DNA from: Sporichthyaceae bacterium
Lineage (GTDB): Bacteria; Actinomycetota; Actinomycetes; JACCYY01
Assembly: GCA_013696235.1 (NCBI GenBank)
Contig: JACCYY010000266.1
Coordinates: 1-8,738 of the forward strand
Reading direction: 5' to 3'
DNA: 8,738 nucleotides
In this document: one piece after another, positions 1 to 6,211 of the stretch
How the letters are laid out: each line of letters opens with the position of its first letter
How positions within the stretch are numbered: position 1 is the first letter of the stretch
The notes under the pieces: model-generated
What the model was told of the DNA's origin: nothing
Databases searched by the model: none
What the model saw: only the letters and a program-made list of their open reading frames with translations
Made by a program: the position numbers and the translations under genes

Positions 1-1
1 G

Positions 2-556
2 TCGACGGTCGCCGACGTGGCGATCATGGGCGACGGCGCGATCGGCGTCGTGATCTCGTACGAGACCAGCCGCAACGTCTGCTCGTGGCTCCCGCTGGTC
101 GGACCGCTGGTGGAGGCGGGTTACCGCGTGCTCCTCTACGACACCGTGTCCGGAACGGCGATCGACCACGTGGTCGACCGCGCCGCGCTGCTGCGCGAGC
201 AGGGCGTGACCGAGGTCGTACTCGTCGGCGGCTCGTTGGGCGGCGCCGCCTCGATCGTCGCGGCCGCCGAGATCGAGCCACCGGTCGCCGCCGTGGTGAG
301 CCTGTCCGGCGGGGGCATCGACACGACCGGTGCCGCGCCCGAGATCACCATGCCGTTGCTCCAAGTGGTCGCCGAGGAGGACTCACCGTTCGCCGCGCTG
401 GCGAACCAGAACGACGCCGCAGCCACGCTGTCACCGGCGCACGAGCTCGTCGTGCTCACCGGCCGCACCCATGCCAGCACCTTCTTCGACTCGCCCGATG
501 CCGAGCGCGTGCTCAGCACCGTCCTCGACTTCATCCAGGAGCACGCTCCGGCCTGA
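2..556 (+). CDS. Alpha/beta-hydrolase-fold protein, 5' end outside the window
   Basis: The frame is open from the first bases of the window (STVADVAIMG...), so the gene probably starts upstream. A GTG at 17 is only the first start codon visible. Numbering from that GTG, the protein shows an alpha/beta-hydrolase core: a nucleophile elbow G-G-S-L-G-G with the likely catalytic Ser73 after a hydrophobic strand (VVLVGG), a likely acid Asp122 in AEEDSPF, and a likely catalytic His152 in GRTHAST. This spacing fits a Ser-Asp-His triad. Family knowledge indicates an ester, amide or related hydrolase; the substrate cannot be told. The visible part is 179-184 residues, so some N-terminal sequence (a first strand or a signal peptide) is probably missing. 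The gene is the only one on the plus strand and converges on the P450 gene, overlapping its 3' end by 26 bp. It is unlikely to belong to the minus-strand operon. Fold assignment is fairly sure; function is unknown. Confidence 0.8.
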   Translation, partial: STVADVAIMGDGAIGVVISYETSRNVCSWLPLVGPLVEAGYRVLLYDTVSGTAIDHVVDRAALLREQGVTEVVLVGGSLGGAASIVAAAEIEPPVAAVVSLSGGGIDTTGAAPEITMPLLQVVAEEDSPFAALANQNDAAATLSPAHELVVLTGRTHASTFFDSPDAERVLSTVLDFIQEHAPA

Positions 557-1739
557 CCGAGGCGACCGGGACGGACGCATAGCCGCGCAGGACGAAGCCG
601 GGTCGGCGGACCGGCTCAGCGGTGAGTGCAAGCCGCGGGAACCGGTCGAGCAGGACCTGCCAGGCGATGGCGAGCTCCATCCGGGCCAGCGGGGCGCCGA
701 GGCAGAAGTGCAGCCCGACGCCGAACCCGAGGTGCGGGTTCGGGTCGCGGTCGAGCACGAGCTGGTCGGGTCGCTCGAAGACGGTCGGGTCGCGGTTCGC
801 GGCACCCAGCAGCGCGACCGCTCGCTCTCCGGCCCGCACGGTCACGTCACCGATCACCACGTCCGCCATTGCGGTCCGCTCGAACAGCTGGAGCGGCGCG
901 TCGAAACGCAGCAGCTCCTCGATCGCCCCGGGCACCAGGTCGGGTCGGGCAGCCATCGACGCGGCCAGGGCAGGCTGGCCGAGCACCGCGACCGCGCCAT
1001 TGCCGAAGGCGTTCACCGAGGCCTCGTGCCCGGCGTTGAGAAGGAGGATCGCTGATGCCACCACCTCGTCCTCGGACAGCCGGGCCGGCCCGTCCTGGGC
1101 CGCGACCAGATCGCTGATCAGGTCGGGTCCCGGGACAGCGCGCCGCTCGAGGACCAGGCCGCGGACGTAGGTCGCGAAGTCTCGGCTGGCCGCGATCGCC
1201 TGCACCGTCGTCGGTTCGCTGGGGCTGGCTTCGTACATCGCGACGATCGCCTGCGACCAGGGCCGCAGCAGCGGCCGGTCCACCTCCGGGACTCCGAGCA
1301 GCTCGGCGATCACCGCGACCGGGAGCGGCTCGGCGTAGTCCACGACGAGGTCGAACCCGGCCGGATCGACGCGGCCGAGCAACCCGTCCGCGAGCGCGGC
1401 CACCCGCGGGCGGAGCCGTTCGACATGCCCGCGGGAGAACGCGGCGGCAACGAGCCGTCGCAGGCGCCCGTGCTCGGGCGGCTCGTTCTCCATCATCTGG
1501 TGCCGGTGCAGGACGTTGAACGGCTCGAAGCGGTCGAGCGGCGTCCGGTCCGCCCAGAGCCGTCCCAGCCGCCGATGGCGCAGCACCTCGTCCGCCGCGC
1601 CGTGGCTGAACGTCAGCCAGCGGCGGCTGGCCTCGTGCCACTGCACCGGTGCCCGCGCCCGGAGCTCGGCCAGCGCGGGATACGGGTTCGCGACGAAGGC
1701 GGGTTCGGCGAGGTCGAGCCCGCACCCGGGGACCGTCAC
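531..1739 (-). CDS. Cytochrome P450 monooxygenase (bacterial soluble class)
   Basis: The protein is 402 residues, the usual size of a soluble bacterial P450, with no membrane segment. Motifs appear in order: C-helix H90-xxx-R94 in PPEHGRLRR (haem propionate contact), I-helix AGHEAS at 236-241, K-helix E275-L-L-R278, meander FERPDQLVLDR around 321-331, and the haem-ligand loop F339-G-V-G-L-H-F-C346-L-G348, with Cys346 the thiolate ligand. Such enzymes use two electrons and O2 to hydroxylate or dealkylate a substrate; they need a ferredoxin and a reductase, and neither is encoded here. The Thr that normally follows the I-helix acid is Ala240, as in P450eryF (AGFEAS). The GTG at 1739 was chosen because it gives the family N-terminus (GLDLAEPAFVANPYP) and overlaps the cdd stop as GTGA. 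The region before it only shadows cdd. No clear Shine-Dalgarno precedes it, which fits translational coupling to cdd. It is the last gene of the series and has no terminator before the convergent gene. Substrate is unknown. Confidence 0.93.
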   Translation of the reverse strand: MTVPGCGLDLAEPAFVANPYPALAELRARAPVQWHEASRRWLTFSHGAADEVLRHRRLGRLWADRTPLDRFEPFNVLHRHQMMENEPPEHGRLRRLVAAAFSRGHVERLRPRVAALADGLLGRVDPAGFDLVVDYAEPLPVAVIAELLGVPEVDRPLLRPWSQAIVAMYEASPSEPTTVQAIAASRDFATYVRGLVLERRAVPGPDLISDLVAAQDGPARLSEDEVVASAILLLNAGHEASVNAFGNGAVAVLGQPALAASMAARPDLVPGAIEELLRFDAPLQLFERTAMADVVIGDVTVRAGERAVALLGAANRDPTVFERPDQLVLDRDPNPHLGFGVGLHFCLGAPLARMELAIAWQVLLDRFPRLALTAEPVRRPGFVLRGYASVPVASVRPERAPG

Positions 1740-2158
1740 GGCCTGGCGTGCTCGACGAGGTCGGTCGCGCCGAAGGCGTCCGGCAGCACCTCGGTCATCG
1801 GGACCGGGCCGCGCGCGGTGAGGAGCACCAGCGACGGGCCGCCGTGCTCCCAGAGCAGCTGCCGGCAGCGGCCACAGGGCATGAGCGCCTCGCCGTCCGG
1901 TCCGACGCAGGCGACTGCGACCAGCCGCCCACCGCCGGTCGCGTGCAGGGCGGACACCAGCCCGCACTCGGCGCACAGCCCGACGCCGTACGAGGCGTTC
2001 TCGACGTTGCACCCCACCACGACCCGGCCGTCGTCGACCAGCCCGGCGACGCCGACCTGGAATCTCGAGTACGGCGCGTACGCGCTGGCCATCGCCTCGC
2101 GGGCGGCCGCGGTGAGCGCTGCCCAGTCCGGTCCGGTCGGGGTGCCGGCGGTCGTCAA
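1736..2158 (-). CDS. cdd: Cytidine deaminase
   Basis: This is a 140-residue zinc enzyme of the homotetrameric cytidine deaminase class, which deaminates cytidine and deoxycytidine to uridine and deoxyuridine in the cytoplasm for pyrimidine salvage. The family signature is complete: APYSRFQVG near 28-36, substrate-binding NVENASYG at 51-58, C62-A-E64 with Glu64 the proton shuttle, and P94-C95-G-R-C98-R-Q. Cys62, Cys95 and Cys98 are the zinc ligands. CAE is followed by Cys65 where the Bacillus enzyme has Arg; I recall the mycobacterial enzyme also having CAEC, so this looks lineage-typical. The start is TTG at 2158, which shares TTGA with the stop of the upstream permease and has GAGGG 8 nt before it. 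No ATG or GTG lies in a suitable position. The stop overlaps the P450 start as GTGA. Its place after a nucleoside transporter is expected: it processes the imported compound. Confidence 0.95.
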   Translation of the reverse strand: MTTAGTPTGPDWAALTAAAREAMASAYAPYSRFQVGVAGLVDDGRVVVGCNVENASYGVGLCAECGLVSALHATGGGRLVAVACVGPDGEALMPCGRCRQLLWEHGGPSLVLLTARGPVPMTEVLPDAFGATDLVEHARP

Positions 2159-3420
2159 GATCCCTGCCCTCGGCGGTATGGCAAGCCGTCGGCCGCCGGC
2201 ATTCGCAGCCGTTGCGAGGCCAGCGCCAGGACGAGGAGCGTCACGACGTAGGGCGTCATCGAGGAGAAGTCCTGCGGAACCTCCTCGGTCGTCAGGTACC
2301 AGACCAGGAACGCGATCGCGATCCCTGCGGTGACCAGCCCGGCGAGTCGGCGGGAGCCGCGGAGCTGCCAGACGGCGAGTCCCAGCAGGCCGACGCCGAC
2401 GAGCAGCAGCAGGGCGTGCACGGACTCTCCACCGCTGCGCAGCTGCAGAGCGTCGGTGAAGCCGAACAAGCCGGCACCCATCAGCAGGCCGCCGGGACGC
2501 CAGTTGCCGAAGATCATCGCGGCCAGGCCGATGTAGCCGCGGCCGCCGGTCTGGCCGTCGCGGTAGATGCTGGACGCGACGATGGCGAGGAACGCCCCGC
2601 CGAGCCCGGCGAAGCCACCCGAGATCACGACCGCGATGTACTTGTAGCGGTAGACGTTGACGCCGAGCGTCTCGGCCGCCGACGGACTCTCGCCGCACGA
2701 GCGCAGCCGCAGCCCGAAGGCGGTCCGCCACAGCACCCACCAGGTGAGCACGACGAGACCGATCGCGATGACCGTGAGCAGCGAGATGCCAGCGGTCAGC
2801 GCGCGTACCACGGACGCCAGGTCGGAGACGAAGAACCAGTTCTCGGCTTCCAGGTCCGCCGCCGCGGACGCGATGCCCGGCACCGTGATCACCGGGAGGT
2901 CGCCGATCGGTGGTGACTGGGTCGGCCCGCCGCCCGGCGTGCCGGTGAACGTCAGCGCGGCCAGGTACTGCGCCGCCCCGAGCCCGATGATGTTGACCGC
3001 GACGCCGGAGACGATGTGGTCGACGCCGAACCCGACCGTCGCGATCGCGTGGATGAGACCGCCGACGGCGCCCATCGCGATCGCGCCGAGCACCCCCGCC
3101 CATGGTCCCCACTGATAGCCGAAGAACCCCGCCCCCCACGTGCCCAAGATCATCATGCCTTCGAGGCCGATGTTCACGACACCGGCCCGCTCGGCCCAGA
3201 GCCCGCCGAGCCCGGCCATGCCGATCGGCATCGCGAGAAGGACCGCCGCGCCGAGGGTGCCGGACGAGGCGAGGTCCTCGGCACCGGTGATCACCCGGAT
3301 CAAAGCCACGAGGAGGATCAGCCCCGCGATCCCGAGCAGCGCGATCGGGAGGGTGATGCGGCGCTTGGTCGGGAGCGGCGGTGCCGTCGACGGCGGCGCA
3401 GCGACCGTTCCGACGCTCAT
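2155..3420 (-). CDS. Nucleoside ABC transporter permease, second subunit (BPD_transp_2, NupQ/YufQ-like)
   Basis: This is an integral membrane subunit of 421 residues. A short basic cytoplasmic N-terminus (PLPTKRR) is followed by about ten hydrophobic segments. The BPD_transp_2 hallmark ERAGVVNIGLEGMM lies at 77-90, and a coupling-loop-like stretch FGLRLRSCGESPSAAETLGV lies at 235-254, where the ATPase would dock. Further conserved helices carry ISGGFAGLGGAFLA (266-279) and the glycine-rich GGRGYIGLAAMIFGNW (292-307). After these come an Arg-rich loop (LRGSRRLAG, 353-361), two more hydrophobic segments (about 360-376 and 389-401), and a polar tail. This C-terminal extension accounts for its greater length than the first permease. 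The family passes nucleosides inward together with the first permease. The ATG at 3420 shares ATGA with the upstream permease stop and has an excellent ribosome binding site. The 3' end overlaps the cdd start as TTGA. Family assignment is sure; nucleoside specificity is inferred from the receptor and cdd. Confidence 0.93.
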   Translation of the reverse strand: MSVGTVAAPPSTAPPLPTKRRITLPIALLGIAGLILLVALIRVITGAEDLASSGTLGAAVLLAMPIGMAGLGGLWAERAGVVNIGLEGMMILGTWGAGFFGYQWGPWAGVLGAIAMGAVGGLIHAIATVGFGVDHIVSGVAVNIIGLGAAQYLAALTFTGTPGGGPTQSPPIGDLPVITVPGIASAAADLEAENWFFVSDLASVVRALTAGISLLTVIAIGLVVLTWWVLWRTAFGLRLRSCGESPSAAETLGVNVYRYKYIAVVISGGFAGLGGAFLAIVASSIYRDGQTGGRGYIGLAAMIFGNWRPGGLLMGAGLFGFTDALQLRSGGESVHALLLLVGVGLLGLAVWQLRGSRRLAGLVTAGIAIAFLVWYLTTEEVPQDFSSMTPYVVTLLVLALASQRLRMPAADGLPYRRGQGS

Positions 3421-4529
3421 GCCGCACTCACCTCCTCCGAGTCGCGGCGGCGTTGATTGGCCAGCTCCCGGGCGACCTTGCGCTGCTCCTGGGCGACGCC
3501 GTACCGGCGGACCACCTCGTACGCGATCACGACCGTGAGCACGACGATTCCCTGGACGATCTTGACGATGTCGTCGGAGACCCCGACCAGGATCTGCAGC
3601 GGGTTGGACTGCTCGTTGAGGTAGGAGAAGAGCAGCGCGCCGATGGCGATCCCGACCGGGTTGTTCCGGCCGAGGAGGGCTACGGCGATTCCGGCGAAGC
3701 CCAGACCGGATTGGAACGTCAGCCCGTACGAGTAGGCCGAGCCGAGCAGCAACGGCATCCCGACCAGCCCGGCGACACCGCCGGAGATCAGCATCGCGAT
3801 GACCACCATGCGCTTCACGTCGATGCCGCTCGCGACGGCGGCGGACTCCGACCGTCCGGTTGCCCGAAGGTTGAAGCCGAACGTGGTCCGGCTGAGCAGC
3901 ACCGAGTAGGCGATGCCGGCGGCGATCGCGACCACGACGAAGCCGTAGACCTCGTTCGGGGCGCCCGGGATCAGCGCGATCCCTGGCATCCGGCTGTCCT
4001 CCGGGATCGGTGCGGTGCCGATGTTGTTGCTGCCGGCAACCTGCACCGATGCCTTGCGCAGCAGGTAGGCGACAAGAGCGGTGGCGATCGCGTTCAGCAT
4101 GATCGTGGAGATCACCTCGCTGACCCCGCGGGTGACCTTGAGGATGGCGGCGACGCCGGCCCACATCGCGCCGACGAGCATCGCGACGACGATGGTCAGC
4201 ACGATGTTGAGAACGCCGGGCAACCAGCCCTGCGCGGCCACGACTGCGGCGACGAAAGCGGCCAGGCGGTACTGGCCGTCCACCCCGATGTTGAAGAGGT
4301 TCATCCGGAAGCCGATGGCAACCGCGAGCCCGGAGAGGTAGAGAACCGATGCGCTGTTGATGATGTTCACGACGTTCCGCGGCTTCGGCGGCTGCAGGAT
4401 CGTGCGCCACACCTCGATCACAGGATCTCCGGCGGCTGCCAGCACCAGGCTGGCGATCGCGACCGCAGCCACGAGCGCGAGGACCGGGGCGGCCAACGTG
4501 AGCGCCACGCGTCGCGGGTCGAACTGCAT
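3417..4529 (-). CDS. Nucleoside ABC transporter permease, first subunit (BPD_transp_2, NupP/YufP-like)
   Basis: This is an integral membrane protein of 370 residues, normal for the NupP-type subunit. The N-terminal helix (about 8-33) is followed by a loop WRTILQPPKPRN (41-52) and by the family motif FRMNLFNIGVDGQYRLAAF at 74-92. A string of hydrophobic helices follows, with a probable ATPase-coupling loop TTFGFNLRATGRSESAAVAS at 215-234 and a glycine-rich helix pair around 249-285. The C-terminus is long, charged and cytoplasmic (RRYGVAQEQRKVARELANQ, 341-359). Two adjacent starts exist, GTG at 4532 and ATG at 4529. GGAGGT lies only 3 nt before the GTG but 6 nt before the ATG, so the ATG is chosen. 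It begins 40 nt after the ATPase stop and ends in an ATGA overlap with the second permease. It forms the channel heterodimer with that protein. The transported nucleoside type is inferred from context. Confidence 0.93.
   Translation of the reverse strand: MQFDPRRVALTLAAPVLALVAAVAIASLVLAAAGDPVIEVWRTILQPPKPRNVVNIINSASVLYLSGLAVAIGFRMNLFNIGVDGQYRLAAFVAAVVAAQGWLPGVLNIVLTIVVAMLVGAMWAGVAAILKVTRGVSEVISTIMLNAIATALVAYLLRKASVQVAGSNNIGTAPIPEDSRMPGIALIPGAPNEVYGFVVVAIAAGIAYSVLLSRTTFGFNLRATGRSESAAVASGIDVKRMVVIAMLISGGVAGLVGMPLLLGSAYSYGLTFQSGLGFAGIAVALLGRNNPVGIAIGALLFSYLNEQSNPLQILVGVSDDIVKIVQGIVVLTVVIAYEVVRRYGVAQEQRKVARELANQRRRDSEEVSAA
3428..3436 (-). promoter_or_regulatory. Near-perfect Shine-Dalgarno for the second permease
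   Basis: On the minus strand AGGAGGTGA lies 7 nt before the ATG at 3420 and can pair along its whole length with the anti-Shine-Dalgarno end of 16S rRNA. It sits inside the last codons of the first permease, so the second permease combines a strong site of its own with an ATGA overlap. This suggests the two permeases are made in matched amounts. Confidence 0.85.
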
Positions 4530-4535
4530 CACGCC

Positions 4536-4541
4536 ACCTCC
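4536..4541 (-). promoter_or_regulatory. Shine-Dalgarno that decides the first permease start
   Basis: GGAGGT on the minus strand is spaced 6 nt from ATG 4529 and only 3 nt from GTG 4532. The spacing favours the ATG. The site lies in the 40-nt gap after the ATPase gene. Confidence 0.75.
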
Positions 4542-4569
4542 GACCTGCGTGATGGTCTCGCGGCGCTCG

Positions 4570-6111
4570 TCACGCCGCCGCTCCCGCGCCGGTCATGGAC
4601 GAGCCGAGGTCCTGCGGTGTGACGGTTGCTGGGTCGCAGACGCCGACCAGCCGGCCCCGCAGGATCACCTGGATCGTGTCCGAGAGCCCGATCAGCTCGT
4701 CGAGATCAGCGGAGATGAGCAGCACGGCGAGGCCGCCGCGCCGCGCCGCCCGGATGATGTCCCAGATCGCCGCCTGCGCGCCGACGTCGACCCCACGGGT
4801 CGGGTGGGCGGCGACCAGGAGGACGGGATCCCCACTCATCTCGCGGCCGACGATGAGCTTCTGCTGGTTGCCGCCGGAGAGCGCCGCGGCCAGGACGTCG
4901 ATGCCCGGCGTGCGGACGTCGTACTCCTCGATGATGCGCTGGGTGTCCTTGCGGGCCGCCCGCCGGTCGATGAACGGACCGTTGACGTTCGGCTCACGGG
5001 TCTGGTGACCGAGGATGCGGTTCTCCCAGAGCGGTGCGTCAAGCAGCAGCGCGTGCCGCTGGCGATCCTCCGGGATGAAGCCGATGCCGGCTTCACGCCG
5101 CCGGCGCGTCGACCACTCGGTGATCTCGTCGTCGCCGAGCCTGATCATGCCGGTCGTGGGGCGGCGCATCCCCATGATCGTCTCGACCAGCTCGGCCTGG
5201 CCGTTGCCCTCGACCCCGGCGATCCCGAGCACCTCGCCGGCGTGGATGTCGAACGAGATGTCGGACAGCAGCGGGCGCCGCCCTCCCCCGGCCAGGGTCA
5301 GGTCCCGGACCGAGAGCATGACGCGGTCGGTCACCGTCGACTCCTCGGTCGCCGGGCTGGGCAGCTCGGACCCGACCATGAGCTCGGCCAGCTGGCGGGC
5401 GGTGACCCCGGCCGGCGTCACCGTCGCGACCGTGGTCCCTCGTCGCATGACCGTGATCTCGTCGGCGACGGCGAGCACCTCGTCGAGCTTGTGCGAGATG
5501 AAGATCACCGCGAGCCCCTCGGTCTTGAGCTCCCGCAGGTTGTCGAACAGCTCGTCGACCTCTTGGGGCACCAGGACGGCGGTGGGTTCGTCGAGGATGA
5601 TGATCTCTGCGCCACGGTAGAGCACCTTGAGGATCTCGACCCGTTGCCGGGCGCCGACCCCGAGCTCGGCCACCAGCCGGTCCGGCTCGATGTCCAGGCT
5701 GTACGAGTCGGAGATCTCGGCGATCCGTTCCCTGGCGCGGTCGCCGATGCCGTGCTTGCGCTCGGCCCCGAGCACCACGTTCTCCAGCACGGTGAGGTTG
5801 TCGGCCAGCTGGAAGTGCTGGAAGACCATGCCGATGCCGGTCGCGATCGCGTCCGACGGCGAGTGGAATGTGCGTTCAGTCCCGCCGACCGTGATCGTGC
5901 CGTCGTCGGGGCGCTGCACGCCGTAGAGAATCTTCATCAGCGTCGACTTGCCGGCCCCGTTCTCGCCGACGATCGCGTGCACGGTGCCCCGCCGGACCGC
6001 GATGTCCACGTCGTGGTTGGCGATCACACCGGGGAACCGCTTGGCGATCCCGCGGAGCTGGACCGCGACCTCGTCGGGCGGCCCGCCCGTCGTCGACTCA
6101 CGTGGTTCGAT
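4570..6111 (-). CDS. Nucleoside ABC transporter ATP-binding protein, two fused nucleotide-binding domains (NupO/YufO-like)
   Basis: The fused ATPase energises nucleoside import through the two permeases. Numbered from the ATC at 6111 it has 513 residues. Domain 1 (about 16-250) has Walker A GENGAGKST at 49-57, Q-loop VFQHF (96-100), signature region ELGVGARQRVEI (149-160), Walker B IIILDEPTA (170-178) and H-loop ISHKLDE with His207. Domain 2 (about 265-505) has a degenerate Walker A (GVEGNGQAE, 299-307, no Lys), a good signature LSGGNQQ (411-417), a degenerate Walker B (LLVAAHPTRG) and ISADLDE instead of an H-loop His. The one-active-site pattern is normal for the sugar/nucleoside subfamily. 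The Ser expected in the domain 1 signature is Gly152. The start is unresolved. The family N-terminus falls just before AVQLRGIAKRFPG, yet no in-frame ATG, GTG or TTG lies there. ATC 6111 has AGGAG 8 nt upstream; the nearest canonical choice is TTG 6204, which would put a stem-loop inside the gene. A GTG well inside the core would cut off the first strand. Confidence 0.9.
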   Translation of the reverse strand: MEPRESTTGGPPDEVAVQLRGIAKRFPGVIANHDVDIAVRRGTVHAIVGENGAGKSTLMKILYGVQRPDDGTITVGGTERTFHSPSDAIATGIGMVFQHFQLADNLTVLENVVLGAERKHGIGDRARERIAEISDSYSLDIEPDRLVAELGVGARQRVEILKVLYRGAEIIILDEPTAVLVPQEVDELFDNLRELKTEGLAVIFISHKLDEVLAVADEITVMRRGTTVATVTPAGVTARQLAELMVGSELPSPATEESTVTDRVMLSVRDLTLAGGGRRPLLSDISFDIHAGEVLGIAGVEGNGQAELVETIMGMRRPTTGMIRLGDDEITEWSTRRRREAGIGFIPEDRQRHALLLDAPLWENRILGHQTREPNVNGPFIDRRAARKDTQRIIEEYDVRTPGIDVLAAALSGGNQQKLIVGREMSGDPVLLVAAHPTRGVDVGAQAAIWDIIRAARRGGLAVLLISADLDELIGLSDTIQVILRGRLVGVCDPATVTPQDLGSSMTGAGAAA

Positions 6112-6119
6112 GGCACACG

Positions 6120-6124
6120 CTCCT
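6120..6124 (-). promoter_or_regulatory. Shine-Dalgarno-like AGGAG before the ATPase gene
   Basis: AGGAG on the minus strand lies 8 nt before an in-frame ATC at 6111. The GTGs at 6118 and 6116 are too close to it and out of frame with the ATPase. The site marks where translation probably begins although no ordinary start codon is in frame. Confidence 0.5.
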
Positions 6125-6144
6125 GGCGGTCGGGGGCTCGAGCA

Positions 6145-6169
6145 CCCGGGACGGACGAAGCCCGGGACG
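6145..6169 (-). repeat. Nine-base direct repeat giving the stem-loop two possible left arms
   Basis: CCCGGGACG occurs at 6145-6153 and again at 6161-6169, and its reverse complement is at 6184-6192. The single right arm can therefore pair with either copy. The 6161 copy gives the longer stem and the shorter loop; the 6145 copy gives a 9-bp stem with a 30-nt loop. It may be a chance duplication of a short GC-rich word. Confidence 0.6.
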
Positions 6170-6198
6170 CACGCTACTGCGCGCGTCCCGGGCTCGTC
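6154..6198 (-). terminator. Strong intergenic stem-loop between receptor and ATPase genes
   Basis: The inverted repeat has a perfect inner stem of 10 bp (6161-6170 with 6183-6192), then G6160-C6193. After a one-base bulge (A6159), five more pairs follow (6154-6158 with 6194-6198). That makes 16 pairs with a 12-nt loop. It starts 14 nt after the receptor stop codon in the direction of transcription. No T-run follows, so it is not a classical intrinsic terminator. Hairpins in this position after binding-protein genes are known to block 3'-5' decay or to cause partial termination, which makes the receptor more abundant than the membrane parts. The structure is seen directly; its role is inferred. 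Confidence 0.65.
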
Positions 6199-6211
6199 TT
6201 CCAACTGCCGC

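Noticed and set aside
1740..2012. Possible 91-residue N-terminal extension of the P450
   Set aside because: The extension is Arg-rich, shadows cdd in another frame and is absent from the P450 family; the GTG at 1739 gives the normal N-terminus.
3381..4622. Plus-strand open frame (about 413 codons) antisense to the first permease
   Set aside because: Asp/His/Arg-rich low-complexity product, no recognisable domain, spans two real genes and their junction.
5178..5240. Second ATPase domain as a decayed or mutated pseudogene half
   Set aside because: Loss of the Walker A Lys and Walker B acid in domain 2 (GVEGNGQAE, PTRGVDVGA) is normal for sugar/nucleoside-type fused ATPases.
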